Below are positions 43,892 through 53,448 of a stretch of DNA of 64,000 bases, piece by piece. Under the pieces are notes generated by a model. The model did no database searches and was not told the DNA's origin. It saw only the letters and a program-made list of their open reading frames with translations. A program made the translations under genes and the position numbers. This DNA is from Mesorhizobium sp. M1B.F.Ca.ET.045.04.1.1 (GTDB taxonomy: Bacteria > Pseudomonadota > Alphaproteobacteria > Rhizobiales > Rhizobiaceae), in assembly GCF_003952465.1 (NCBI RefSeq), contig NZ_CP034448.1, positions 5,433,001 to 5,497,000 of the forward strand, given 5' to 3'. The stretch's first letter is position 1, and every line of letters begins with the position of its first letter.

Positions 43892-45154
43892 TTACTTGTT
43901 CGGCGCCTGGTCGATGATCGACTGCATGGTGTCTTGCGCGTTCGAAATGGCGCCGTCGACATCGTCGCCGAAGAACACCTCGTTGACCATCTGCGTCCAT
44001 GGGCCGTTGGCGGAGTTGATCAGGTCGTTGAACACCACTGTATAGGGCGTCTTGCCCTTGGCCATCGCCTCGGCCGCCACCTGGTAGCGCGGATCGAGGT
44101 CCTTCAGGGCATCCTTGGCGATGTCGCCGCGCACCGGCAGGCTGCCGTATTTGGCGAGGATCGTCTGGCCCTCCAGCGAATAGGCGAAGTCCAAGAACTC
44201 CTTCACCACGTCGATCTTCTTGGTGCCCTTGGTGACGACGAAATTATCGCCGCCGGCAAAGGACGACCAGCCGCCATCCTTGCCCGGCAGGAAGGTGATG
44301 CCGTAGTCGATATCAGGATATTGCGTGTTGAGCGCGCCGATGGCGAAGGCGCCGGAGGGCGAGAGGCCGATCTTGCCGCCGGCGAAGGCGGCAAAGAAGT
44401 TGGCGCCGGTGTCGGTCTGCGCGCCTTCGGGCACCAGGCCTTTCTTCACCATCGAGCGGTAGAGGTCGATCGCGCCGCGTAGTTGCGGGCTGTCGAGCGT
44501 CGCCTTGGAGCCGTCCTCCGACAGGATGTCGCCGCCCGAGGCCCAGATCAGCGGCGTGAAGGTGAAGATGTTGCAGCCGCCGCAATTGCCGGAGAAGTAG
44601 AAGCCCTTGATGTCGCCGCCGAGCGCGTTGACCTTCTCGGCGTCGGCCTCGATCTCGGCCCAGTTGGTCGGCCCCTTCTCGGGGTCGAGGCCGGCTTGCT
44701 TGAACAGTTTCTTGTTCCAGATCAGCACCGAACTATCGGCAGAGAACGGCAGGCCATAGATGCGGCCCTTGTAGGTGCCGGTCTTTACATGCGCCGGCGA
44801 CAGGCTGGCAAAATAGGGCAAGGATTTCGCCCATTCGGTGATGTCTTCCAATTGGCCGGCGGCGGCGAAGGACGGCGTATAGATCAGGTCGAGCGACAGC
44901 GCATCGGGCGCGGTGCCGCCGGCGGCGGCCGCGCCGTATTTCGGGATGATCTCGGCATTGGGGATGATGTCGAGCTTGATCTGGTCCTTATGCGCCTTGT
45001 TGAAGGCGTCGACGATGCGCGGCATGAAGTTCGAGCCGTCGGCGCGCACCCAGATGTTGGCGGTCTCGGCGGACGCCGCCAGCAGGCCGCCGCCGATCAC
45101 AGCCGCGGCAAGCGCCAGCTTGGCAAACATGGTCTTCACTTTATTCCTCCTCAT
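43892..45154 (-). CDS. sugar ABC transporter substrate-binding protein
   Basis: A ~420-residue CUT1 binding protein. The signal peptide is TMFAKLALAAAVIGGGLLAA; mature features are IWVRADGSNFMPRIVDAFNK, YGLPFSADSSVLIWNKKLFK and NWAEIEADAEKVNALGG, all typical of the family. Two starts are possible: ATG 45154 (GGGAGGAG upstream) and GTG 45139 (AGGAGG 6 bp upstream); the second gives a more ordinary signal peptide. It is transcribed after the LacI gene. The substrate is inferred to be an arabinose-containing oligosaccharide from the linked GH127. Confidence 0.88.
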   Translation of the reverse strand: MRRNKVKTMFAKLALAAAVIGGGLLAASAETANIWVRADGSNFMPRIVDAFNKAHKDQIKLDIIPNAEIIPKYGAAAAGGTAPDALSLDLIYTPSFAAAGQLEDITEWAKSLPYFASLSPAHVKTGTYKGRIYGLPFSADSSVLIWNKKLFKQAGLDPEKGPTNWAEIEADAEKVNALGGDIKGFYFSGNCGGCNIFTFTPLIWASGGDILSEDGSKATLDSPQLRGAIDLYRSMVKKGLVPEGAQTDTGANFFAAFAGGKIGLSPSGAFAIGALNTQYPDIDYGITFLPGKDGGWSSFAGGDNFVVTKGTKKIDVVKEFLDFAYSLEGQTILAKYGSLPVRGDIAKDALKDLDPRYQVAAEAMAKGKTPYTVVFNDLINSANGPWTQMVNEVFFGDDVDGAISNAQDTMQSIIDQAPNK

Positions 45155-45204
45155 GGTTCTCCTCCCTGTTTGGCCGTTGCGCGACGGCCGTTTCGTTTGA
45201 TGCC

Positions 45205-46257
45205 TCAGCCGCCCGGCGGACGGCCGCATGACTGACGCACCACCAGCCGGCACGGCAGTTTCCTGATGCCCGGCGCGGCCGGCTGGCCGCCCACGAGCGA
45301 AAGCAGAGCGAGCCCGGCCTCGCGGCCGAGCGTCGACAGGTTCATGTCGACCGAGGTCAGCGGCGGGCGCGTCGCCTCGGCCACGATCTCCCAATTGTCG
45401 AAGCCGATGACGCCGACTTCGTCGGGCACACGGATGCCGCGCTCGCGCAGCGCGTCGATGACGCCGCGGGCGATCTGGTCGTTGCCGCAGAAGACCGCAT
45501 CCGGCCAGCCTTCCCTGCCCGCCTTGCCGAACAGTTTTGCGACCGCATCGTGGCCCCAGCCTTCCGACCAGGCGCCGAGCAGCGGCTCGCCGACCGGCAA
45601 GCCGTGCTCCTGAAGCACGTCCCGGTAAGCCTCAGCCCGCGTGTGCACCACCGCAAAGCTCTCCGGGCCGCTGACATGGGCGATGCGGCGGCGCCCGAGC
45701 CGCAAAAAATGCTCGACCGCCAGCCGCGCGCCGCCCGCATCGTCGGAAACGAGGCCGACCGCCCCGGGATCGGGCTGGGTGAAGGCGTAAACCACGGGCA
45801 CGCGCAGGTGGGAGAGATCGACCAGCAGATGGCGGTCGATGCGTTTTCCCGTGGCGATGATGCCGTCGACACGCTTGTCGAGCATGGCCTCGACATGCAA
45901 CTGGCCGAGCCGCGTGTCGTCCTCGACATTGCACAGGAACACCGACACGCCGTTGTCGACCAGCGCATCGGAAACGCCGGCCATCAGCGGCAGCGAGAAG
46001 CGGCCGTAAGTATCGTTGGTGAGGAGCCCGACGGTGAAGCTGCGCTTGCGCAACAGGCTCTGCGCTAGGCTGTTCGGCCGGAAGCCGAGCCGCCGCGCCG
46101 TCTCGCGGATGCGCTCGCGCGTCTCGGCCGTCATCCGCCCCTGCCCGTTCAGCGCCTTGGACGCCGTCGCCACGCTGACGCCGGCGGCGGCTGCCACCTC
46201 GCGGAGGGTAACCGGCGGCTTGGCGGAAACTGGCGCTGGCTCGGCGTCGGCGGACAT
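45205..46257 (-). CDS. LacI family transcriptional regulator of the sugar operon
   Basis: A 350-residue LacI regulator. The DNA-binding domain is VTLREVAAAAGVSVATASKA, then LNGQGRMTAETRERIRETAR. The effector domain contains DGIIATGKRIDRHLL, DAVFCGNDQIARGVIDALRE and EVGVIGFDNWE. It is the first gene of the operon, with twin LacI-type operators upstream at 46279-46296 and 46347-46364. It likely represses itself and the transporter/GH127 genes until a sugar effector binds. Confidence 0.9.
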   Translation of the reverse strand: MSADAEPAPVSAKPPVTLREVAAAAGVSVATASKALNGQGRMTAETRERIRETARRLGFRPNSLAQSLLRKRSFTVGLLTNDTYGRFSLPLMAGVSDALVDNGVSVFLCNVEDDTRLGQLHVEAMLDKRVDGIIATGKRIDRHLLVDLSHLRVPVVYAFTQPDPGAVGLVSDDAGGARLAVEHFLRLGRRRIAHVSGPESFAVVHTRAEAYRDVLQEHGLPVGEPLLGAWSEGWGHDAVAKLFGKAGREGWPDAVFCGNDQIARGVIDALRERGIRVPDEVGVIGFDNWEIVAEATRPPLTSVDMNLSTLGREAGLALLSLVGGQPAAPGIRKLPCRLVVRQSCGRPPGG

Positions 46258-46278
46258 CTTTCGAGGCGCATCCCTAAG

Positions 46279-46296
46279 TTGGGAAAAGGTTTTCTC
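46279..46296. promoter_or_regulatory. LacI-type operator, copy 1
   Basis: TTGGGAAAAGGTTTTCTC, with the near-palindromic core GAAAAGGTTTTC, resembles LacI/CcpA-family operators (GAAAACGTTTTC type). It lies 22 bp upstream of the lacI-type start and is repeated exactly 68 bp further out. Confidence 0.65.
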
Positions 46297-46346
46297 TTAT
46301 CGCAGTGCGCGAAGATGACGGGTGAGGTCAGCGGGCGCGAGGCGAT

Positions 46347-46364
46347 TTGGGAAAAGGTTTTCTC
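46347..46364. promoter_or_regulatory. LacI-type operator, copy 2
   Basis: An exact 18-bp copy of TTGGGAAAAGGTTTTCTC, 68 bp from the first. This spacing is about six and a half helical turns. Two identical operators on one promoter suggest cooperative or looping repression by the LacI regulator at 45205. Confidence 0.65.
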
Positions 46365-46544
46365 AAAAGGGAGATTAGGAGAAGGGGGAGAGGTTGGCAA
46401 GGGGGATAAGACGATGCAGGCGGCGCCTGTCGTGAACGGCCGCCTTGCACCGGAATCGCCATCAATTTTCGAGTGACCAAAAATGGGCCGGATGCCGTAC
46501 GTTCGCTATCAGGCGGCTCATTCCCGTGCAAATGGGGCTCCGCT

Positions 46545-48024
46545 TCATTTCTTCGGAGTCTTCTTTTTTGGAGCAGTTGCGGCTTTGAGCCGTTCCAAAT
46601 TGGATTTGTAGGACTGGCGAAACTCGGTGAAGGGATGCGTCTGCGACGTCGCCTTCTCCGACCAAGCGACAATGTCCCACCCACTTTCGAGGAGATCAGA
46701 TGCCGCAAAGACGAACTCCAAGGTGCGGGTAAGAAAGCTGATATGTGGATAGAAGTCGACCTTTGAAGGAGTGCCGTGCACAAAGTGATTGCGGCAATTA
46801 ACAGCTATATCGACCACTGAAGGCAGATCAGGGAACCGACGGCCCAATAGGTCCACCAAGGACTTAGCGCGATGGCGAACCTTCTGCTTCAGCTTCGCTT
46901 TGCCAATTCGTCCGAGTTCGCCGAGAACACTGTCCCTTTCCGCCGATTTCGGCAAAGCTTTGAAAATCGCTTTAGCCTTCGCCGCCGCTGATTTGAGGTC
47001 ACCGGAAATTGGGCCGGTCTTCGGGATCGCCGTTGCTGGCAGGATATCAAACATGTTGGCGGCAGCGATTAGGCGATCGATCGTAAAGTGGCGCTGCATA
47101 TCGAGGGAAGAAAAATAGCGTTGTCGGGCGTCAGCCCAGCCAGCTTCCCTGCTAATCCATTTGGGTAGGACGGTCGCATACTCCTGATGGTCATCGAAGA
47201 CATTCAACGGCAAATCAGCCGGATGCGGCGGCTCGCTCTCTCGCCTATCCCTGCCTGGCGGCAGGCACCAATGGACCTCAATAGGCAACTTCTCGTCTGA
47301 ACCGAAAATACGCAGTCCGTCGATCTTTTGCGGCCGGCCCGCTATCATCCCAAAGAAGCGAAGCAAGACGTGCAAGGCTCCGATGGCGTCGCGAAACCTC
47401 CTTTTTGACGAAAAATCCAATCTCACCCATGTGTTGTTTTTCATGCTTCCACCAGCCGCACCGCCCAAAGTCAGAGACGGAAGGTGATTGGCCGAAACGA
47501 CGCCTAGCGCCGTCTCTGCTGAGAAAAATTCCTGCTTACCTGTGTAGTATAAGATTTCGGGCATCGACTGCCCTCTTTGAATTGTTCTACCTCCTACCTT
47601 TGATTGAAACTCGAGTAGGCTATCGATGACGGCTTCAGGTTGCAGGATGGAGCCGAAGGCGTCGAAATCATAGAACAGCGCATCGGCATCTTCTAAAAGC
47701 ACCTCGATTGACGAAACGCTCTCCTCGTCGGGCTGAAGATGTTGGCTTCCGATCAAAACAAAAGTAGTTAGCAGTCGGGCTACAGCCAAACCTTCATCCG
47801 CGTATTGGCCTCCGAGGTGAGCGACCCCCAATAGCGTCGCCTTTCGTCGGTCATGTAGCGTGCCGAGGATTGTCGAAGGCAACCTCGCGTAACGGTGCGG
47901 CACTTTGACATCAAAAAGCTGAAGCAAGGTGGGCGCCAGCAATTTCGAAATGCCCATGCACTTCCTGATCCGGGGGAAGCTGAAACTTTCCGGTGCGCAG
48001 TTTGGGTTCTGCTCCTTTGGTCAT
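46545..48024 (-). CDS. ApeA-like HEPN anti-phage protein (probable frameshift near start)
   Basis: The main frame (46545-47957, 470 residues) ends in an ApeA-like HEPN domain with the catalytic motif R389-N-H-F-V-H394 (R-x4-H) in NCRNHFVHG. The N-terminal part (LQLFDVKVPHRYARLPSTIL, GTLHDRRKATLLGVAHLGG) fits the ApeA N-terminal domain. The missing first segment lies upstream in another frame: ATG 48024, MTKGAEPKLRTGKFQLPPDQ, then EVHGHFEIAGA. Removing one G from 47931-47933 joins them. ApeA proteins abort phage infection, and HEPN domains are RNases. The gene is visibly AT-richer than its neighbours and lies next to Shedu, suggesting a small acquired defence patch. Confidence 0.75.
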
Positions 48025-48283
48025 ATTCGACAGCTCACTAGGCCCATCCCTTCTAGAAAAGGCGCACAAGGTCTCCCGCTAGCCGGAAACACCGTCGCCT
48101 GACGCTACCACAGACCTGATGCGTTAGGGCCCCGACGCACACCCACAACTTGTTTGCTCAGCCGAACATTTCTCTTCACCATCTCAAGGTTGCCTTCAGC
48201 TACTATTAGCGGAACGGAAACGGCGATCATTCGAGTTGCGTGGTTTGGGTTATTCATGTGTGCGTCTGCCGGCGTTCGGCTGT

Positions 48284-48450
48284 ATGGAGCCCGAGTTCGT
48301 CGACCGGCCTCCTAAGGCCGCCGGCTGGAGCCATGAGGTCAAATTCGGCGACTAGCGGACACGTTGGAGCTGCCGCGGGGGGCATTAAGGGCCTAAACGT
48401 CCACGGCTTCCGCTCCACTTTCCGCAAGAGAAGTTCGAACTCCCCCCGTG
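48284..48450 (+). pseudogene. relics resembling LigD-type ligase and tyrosine integrase
   Basis: Two short relics. From ATG 48284 the frame MEPEFVDRPPKAAGWSHEVK (stop 48353) resembles the N-terminal W-x-H-E-x-K-F segment of ATP-dependent DNA ligases. From about 48380, in another frame, GGIKGLNVHGFRSTFR matches the H-G-F-R-S-T-F-R box of DUF4102-type tyrosine integrases. Both are fragments with no surrounding domain. The stretch between the two defence genes (47958-48492) contains nothing else recognisable. The calls are based on short motifs only. Confidence 0.4.
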
Positions 48451-48492
48451 AGCGTCCCCATCGCCTTACATGCTCCACCAAGTTAGAACTGG

Positions 48493-49680
48493 TCACATAT
48501 TAGCCTGCCGGGCTGCGTGCCCGACCACGAACGCCGCTCTTTCGTAAAGTTCGGTGTAGGTCAGGACCTCAATATTCCGGGAGTCGCGCCTGAACAGCTC
48601 AAAAGTCCGGAGCTTCGCCTCCTGCTCGGAGCCGCTGCCGGCGAACGCGCCGTCGCTTCCGACCACCAGGATGCATTTAGGGTCGGTAGTGCGCTGCCGG
48701 ATGAGGGAGCCGTCGCGGTCGTAGTTCCTCGCCGCGTTCGTCTCGGCCTTAGTCTGCCAGCTGGCCTTCTGTTGGAGTACCTGCGAGACGGACTCCATCA
48801 GGTCCGTAGACAGTCGCCACGCGCCCGAACGCGCCCTGCTGCTGCCGAACAGTGGTGTGCCCGGCTGCTTCACCTCCACGAGGACAGTGAAGTGGGTCGC
48901 TCCGAGGAGGAAGTCCGACACCGGTGCGTCCCGCCCCGCGATGTCGGAAGTGCCGACCTCTGCTTCATCTTGGAGGATGCCGAGGAAGCGGTAGTCGAGA
49001 CCGAAACCAAATATCCACTCGTTCCGCCCGAGGAAGTGCTGCCACGCTTTCTCGGGCTGGTCTGTCCTTATCCTCTCGCGTTCGGCATAGGCCCTCACCT
49101 GCCGGGGATCGGCGAGCATGCGCCCGAATTCCTCCAGCTGCGCCTTGCGGTAGCCGATGTTGACAATATCGTGCGACGTGATGAGGCCGTTCCCGACGAG
49201 CTCCTCGACAATCCGTTGCCCGTCGGGCTGGATGAGCAGGGCCTTGACCTTCTTGGCGAACTCCGGGTCAATGCCCGCGGCGTCGCCCTCGACTACCGGT
49301 ATCCGGCGCTGGTTCACGCTCGCCAAGTCGAGGTCGGTTAGCAGCCGAAGCAGCGAAGTGAGCTTCTCGAAGGAGAAGTGCGAGAGTTTGAACGGCTCGT
49401 CGGACATGAACCTATCCTCGACCCAGCCCTCCCGTTTATAATGCTTGAAACGCTTGAGGGTGACCTCCGTCACCTCGTTCGATGCGCGGATGAACTTGAG
49501 GCTGAGCTTGATCCTGTTCCGGCTCGGAAACGGTGGGCTATACTCGACCGTGGTGGAGCCGGATTCCTCCTCCTCGATGACGTAGTTGAAGAATCGCCCC
49601 GATCCGTCCTTGAAGTCGTTGACATATATGTGATCCGTCTTGCACCCGCTAACAAAGGTGGTCTCGTCCGCTCCGCCCAT
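48493..49680 (-). CDS. sduA: Shedu anti-phage nuclease SduA (DUF4263)
   Basis: A 395-residue protein. The C-terminal DUF4263 nuclease domain starts at about residue 212 with AWQHFLGRNEWIFGFGLDYR, a hallmark of the family. The PD-(D/E)xK-type core is D256 in APVSDFLLG followed by E269 and K271 in VLVEVKQPGTPLF. Later come CILVVGSDGAFAGSGSEQEA and RDSRNIEVLTYTELYERA. The N-terminal ~200 residues are the regulatory part. Shedu is a single-gene defence system that nicks foreign DNA. It lies beside an ApeA-like gene and phage-type relics. Confidence 0.88.
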   Translation of the reverse strand: MGGADETTFVSGCKTDHIYVNDFKDGSGRFFNYVIEEEESGSTTVEYSPPFPSRNRIKLSLKFIRASNEVTEVTLKRFKHYKREGWVEDRFMSDEPFKLSHFSFEKLTSLLRLLTDLDLASVNQRRIPVVEGDAAGIDPEFAKKVKALLIQPDGQRIVEELVGNGLITSHDIVNIGYRKAQLEEFGRMLADPRQVRAYAERERIRTDQPEKAWQHFLGRNEWIFGFGLDYRFLGILQDEAEVGTSDIAGRDAPVSDFLLGATHFTVLVEVKQPGTPLFGSSRARSGAWRLSTDLMESVSQVLQQKASWQTKAETNAARNYDRDGSLIRQRTTDPKCILVVGSDGAFAGSGSEQEAKLRTFELFRRDSRNIEVLTYTELYERAAFVVGHAARQANM

Positions 49681-49711
49681 CAGAAGTCCCTAACTGCAGT
49701 TCCAAGTATTG

Positions 49712-50200
49712 CTACAGTACAGGATACTCGGCTCCCTCCGCAAATGCTGGCGTCCAGTCTGCCTGCCCCCGCTTCCTGAAAAACCCAGACAGAATATTCG
49801 GCCCCACCTCCCCCGGCCGCAGCCTGATGCCGTCCTCGAATCCGTTCAGCGTCACGCAGTCGAAGCCGTTATGCGCGAGCAGCGCCACCAGCGAGTCGCG
49901 GTCGAAGTGGTGCAAGTGCTCGTTGGGGAGGCGCACGCGCCAGGTTCGGAACCAGGCGTCGCCGTCGGCGCCGAGCTCGCGCCAGCGGCAATAAGGGACG
50001 GCGACGGCCAGGTGCCGGGTCTTGAGGCGGGCGAGGAAACCCAGATCCGGGATGTGCTCGAGCACGTCGAACATGGCGACGAGATCCCACGCGCCGGCGA
50101 GCGCCTCATCCCAATCGACGAAGCGGACACCCTTGGGCAGCGGAAACTCGGCGATGTCGCAGCCGGCGCAATCGGCGACCCCGGTTATCTTGGCGGCTTC
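49712..50200 (-). pseudogene. truncated SAM methyltransferase, array copy 1
   Basis: Homologous to the intact copy at 51492-52139 from AAKITGVADCAGCDIAEFPL through GPNILSGFFRK. The first ~75 residues, including the SAM-binding motif and start codon, are deleted: at 50200 the homology jumps directly to the intergenic repeat. The C-terminus is also altered (RGQADWTPAFAEGAEYPVL instead of a stop after FFRKL). The long open frame running to 50476 is produced by intergenic sequence. It lies just after the sduA start region on the same strand. Confidence 0.75.
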
Positions 50201-50408
50201 GGGTTCCGAAATCCTTACAGGGCGGAGCTGAACGCGGCGTAACCGCTCGGCCCGGCTCGCCGACGGCACCGCATTCGCCAATCCTGCCAAAGTCGAAAAG
50301 TCCGACCCGCTGCACCCTGCGCATCTTGACGAAAATCGGTGCGCCTGTTTGAGAGCGGGGATCGAGACATTTGCTCCATGGGGGAGAAGAGCAAGCGGTG
50401 GGCAAACT

Positions 50409-51497
50409 GTGAAGCGCGTTCTTCGAATGCTTGCCGCGGCGATCATGGCGTCCGGGGTGACCGGCTGCACCAGCATTTCCTACTACACGCAGTCGCTGGA
50501 GGGTCACGTTGAGATCATGGCCGCGCGCAGGAATGTCGGGACGTTGATCCATGATCCTTCGACGCCCAAGGCGCTGCGCACCAAGCTGACGTCGGCGAGC
50601 GCCATAAGACGGTTTGCGACAGATGACCTGGCACTGCCCGACAACAACAGCTACCGCAGCTATGTCGACATCCGTCGGGACGCTGTGACCTGGGCGGTTT
50701 TTGCCGCGCCGCAATTCTCGCTGACGCCGCGAACATGGTGCTTTCCGGTTTTCGGCTGCGTTCCGTACCGCGGTTACTTCGACCGGAAAGCCGCGACCGA
50801 AAGCGCCGTCGAGCTTCATAGACAGGGGCTGGACGTCTATGTCTCAGGCGTCACTGCATATTCCACGCTGGGCTGGTCAAGCGACCCGCTGCTCAGCACC
50901 ATGCTGCGTCAGGACGACACCTATCTCGCAAGCCTTGTCTTTCATGAACTGGCGCATCAGCGCCTCTACGTGAACGATGACTCCGCGTTCAATGAGGCTT
51001 TCGCTGTCGCCGTCGAAACCACCGGCGTAAGGAAATGGCTCCGTGCCACCGGCAACCGCGCCGGATTGCGCCGCTACGAAGCCGATCGCAAGCGCAGGGC
51101 CGATTTTCTCGGACTGGTGTCGAAAACGCGGGACGAGTTGAGGCAGGTCTATGAAAGTCCCCGCAGCCCGCAGCAGATGGCGGCTGCCAAGGCAGCGGCG
51201 ATCGACAGGCTGCGGATGCGTTACCGGCAACTGCGCGACAAGCGCTGGGCCGGATACCGGGGATACGACGCCTGGTTCGATGCCCCGATCAACAACGCAA
51301 AGCTCGCCGCGACTGCCGTCTACGGCGAACAGGTCCCGGCATTCCTTCGCTTGTTCGACCTGTGTTCCGGCGACTATCCAAGATTCTACGCTTCTGTTCG
51401 ACGGATCGCGGATTTGCCTAAACCTTCCCGAGCCAAAGCGCTCGAGGTTGCGGATACGTGCGAACAGGCACGGAGGTCGATGGAAACCGGCCTATAG
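50409..51497 (+). CDS. putative aminopeptidase lipoprotein, array copy 1
   Basis: A 362-residue protein. GTG 50409 starts KRVLRMLAAAIMASGVTGC, a lipoprotein signal with the lipobox cysteine C20. The zinc motif is HELAHQ (H179-E180-x-x-H183), with E196 in the following NEAFAVA as the likely third ligand. This matches the predicted aminopeptidase family COG4324/PF10023. TWCFPVFGCVPYRGYFDRKA is another conserved block. It is anchored to a membrane in the periplasm. Its stop overlaps, tail to tail, the methyltransferase stop in the palindrome CTATAG (51492-51497). Confidence 0.85.
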   Translation: MKRVLRMLAAAIMASGVTGCTSISYYTQSLEGHVEIMAARRNVGTLIHDPSTPKALRTKLTSASAIRRFATDDLALPDNNSYRSYVDIRRDAVTWAVFAAPQFSLTPRTWCFPVFGCVPYRGYFDRKAATESAVELHRQGLDVYVSGVTAYSTLGWSSDPLLSTMLRQDDTYLASLVFHELAHQRLYVNDDSAFNEAFAVAVETTGVRKWLRATGNRAGLRRYEADRKRRADFLGLVSKTRDELRQVYESPRSPQQMAAAKAAAIDRLRMRYRQLRDKRWAGYRGYDAWFDAPINNAKLAATAVYGEQVPAFLRLFDLCSGDYPRFYASVRRIADLPKPSRAKALEVADTCEQARRSMETGL

Positions 51498-52139
51498 CTT
51501 TCTAAAAAAGCCGGACAGAATGTTCGGCCCCGCTTCGCCGGGCCGTAGCCTTATGCCGTCCTCGAATCCGTTCAGCGTTACGCACTCGAACCCGCTGTGC
51601 GCGAGGAGCGCCACCAGCGAGTCGCGGTCGAAGTGGTGCAGGTGCTCGTTGGGGAGGCGCATGCGCCACGTTCGGAACCAGGCATCGCCCTCGGCGCCGA
51701 GCTCACGCCAGCGGCAATAAGGGACGGCGACGGCCAGGTGCCGGGTCTTAAGGCGGCCGAGGAAACCCAGGTCCGGGATGTGTTCGAGCACGTCGAACAT
51801 GGCCACCAGATCCCACGAGCTGGCGAGCGCTTCATCCAAACCGACAAAGCGGACACCCTTGGGCAGGGGAAACTCGGCGATATCGCAGCCGGCGCAATCG
51901 GCGACCCCGGTAATCTTGGCGGCTTCGATGAATGTGCCGGTGCCGTATCCGATTTCCAGTACGGAGCGAGGAATCTCGCCGGTTACCCCCAGCACCCAGC
52001 CAAGCCGCTGATAGCCGAGCTTGATGGTCCGGTCGCTCAGGTCCTCGTAATAGGAGATGTACTGCTTGTCGTACGTGATCGGCGTGAAATCGATCTGGTG
52101 GATCACGCCAAACCGGTCCACCTCGTAATTGTCCAACAT
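51492..52139 (-). CDS. class I SAM-dependent methyltransferase, array copy 2 (intact)
   Basis: A 215-residue Methyltransf_23-type protein. SAM motif I is SVLEIGYGTGTFIEAA, motif II is GCDIAEFPL and the post-II acidic site is DLVAMFDVLEHIPDLGFL. The latter half has HLAVAVPYCRWRELG and WRMRLPNEHLHHFDRDSLVA. The N-terminal region with YDKQYISYYEDLSDRTIKLG resembles methyltransferases of glycan and lipid modification. ATG 52139 has GGAGGG upstream. It is convergent with peptidase copy 1 and divergent from copy 2. The substrate is unknown. Confidence 0.85.
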   Translation of the reverse strand: MLDNYEVDRFGVIHQIDFTPITYDKQYISYYEDLSDRTIKLGYQRLGWVLGVTGEIPRSVLEIGYGTGTFIEAAKITGVADCAGCDIAEFPLPKGVRFVGLDEALASSWDLVAMFDVLEHIPDLGFLGRLKTRHLAVAVPYCRWRELGAEGDAWFRTWRMRLPNEHLHHFDRDSLVALLAHSGFECVTLNGFEDGIRLRPGEAGPNILSGFFRKL

Positions 52140-52359
52140 TTGCCAGCGCCCTCCGGATACCGAATTCCTTACAGGGCGGCGCTAAACGCGGCGTAATCGG
52201 TCGGCCCGGCTCGCCGACGGCACCGCATTCGCCAATCCTGCCAAAGTCGAAAAGTCCGACCCGCTACCCTGCAGATCTTGACGAAAATCGGTGCGCCTGT
52301 TTGAGAGCGGGGATCGAGACATTTGCTCCATGGGGAGATGAGCAAGCGGTGGGCAAACT

Positions 52360-53448
52360 GTGAAGCGCGTTCTTCGAATGCTTGCCGCGGTGATCATGGC
52401 GTCCGGGGTGGCCGGCTGCACGAGCATTTCCTATTACGCGCAGTCGCTGGAGGGTCATGTTGAGATCATGGCCGCGCGGAAAAATGTCGGAAAACTGATC
52501 CATGATCCTTCGACCCCCAAGGCATTGCGCACCAAGTTGACGTCGGCGAGCGCCATACGACGGTTTGCGACAGATGAACTGGCGCTGCCCGAAAACAACA
52601 GCTACCGCAGCTATGTCGATATCCGTCGCGACGCTGTGACCTGGGCCGTTTTTGCCGCGCCGCAATTCTCGCTGACGCCGCGAACATGGTGCTTTCCGGT
52701 CTTCGGCTGCGTTCCCTATCGCGGTTACTTCGACCGGAAAGCCGCGACTGAAAGCGCCGTCGAACTTCATAGGCAGGGGCTGGACGTCTATGTCTCAGGC
52801 GTCACCGCATATTCTACGCTGGGCTGGTCAAGCGACCCGCTGCTAAGCACCATGCTGCGTCAGGACGACACCTATCTCGCAAGCCTTGTCTTTCATGAAC
52901 TGGCGCATCAGCGCCTCTACGTGAACGATGACTCCGCCTTCAATGAGGCTTTCGCGGTTGCCGTCGAAACCACCGGCACAAGGAAATGGCTGCGCGCCAC
53001 CGGCGATCGCGCCGGATTGCGCCGCTACGAAGCCGATCGCAAGCGCAGGGTCGATTTTCTCGGACTGGTGTCGAAAACGCGGGACGAGTTAAGGCAGGTC
53101 TATGGAAGTCCCCGTACGTCGGAGCAGATGGCGGCCGCCAAGGCAGCGGCGATCGACAGGCTGCGGATGCGTTACCGGCAACTGCGCGACAAGCGCTGGG
53201 CCGGGTACCGGCGATACGACGCCTGGTTCGATGCCCCGATCAACAACGCGAAGCTCGCCGCGACTGCCGTCTACGGCGAACAGGTCCCGGCATTCCTTCG
53301 CTTGTTCGACCTGTGCTCCGGCGATTATCCAAGGTTCTACGCTTCTGTTCGACGGATTGCGGATTTGCCCAAACCTTCCCGAGCCAAAGCGCTCGAGGTT
53401 GCGGATACGTGTGAACAGGCACGGAGGCCGATGGAAACCGGCCTATAG
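52360..53448 (+). CDS. putative aminopeptidase lipoprotein, array copy 2
   Basis: A 362-residue near-copy of the protein at 50409. Catalytic HELAHQ and the third-ligand region are unchanged, and the lipobox reads GVAGC instead of GVTGC. Differences are mostly conservative and scattered (RNVGTL/KNVGKL, DDLALPD/DELALPE, VYESPRSPQQ/VYGSPRTSEQ), consistent with both copies remaining under selection. The same GTG start and leader are present. Its stop again overlaps a methyltransferase tail via CTATAG at 53443-53448. Confidence 0.85.
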   Translation: MKRVLRMLAAVIMASGVAGCTSISYYAQSLEGHVEIMAARKNVGKLIHDPSTPKALRTKLTSASAIRRFATDELALPENNSYRSYVDIRRDAVTWAVFAAPQFSLTPRTWCFPVFGCVPYRGYFDRKAATESAVELHRQGLDVYVSGVTAYSTLGWSSDPLLSTMLRQDDTYLASLVFHELAHQRLYVNDDSAFNEAFAVAVETTGTRKWLRATGDRAGLRRYEADRKRRVDFLGLVSKTRDELRQVYGSPRTSEQMAAAKAAAIDRLRMRYRQLRDKRWAGYRRYDAWFDAPINNAKLAATAVYGEQVPAFLRLFDLCSGDYPRFYASVRRIADLPKPSRAKALEVADTCEQARRPMETGL

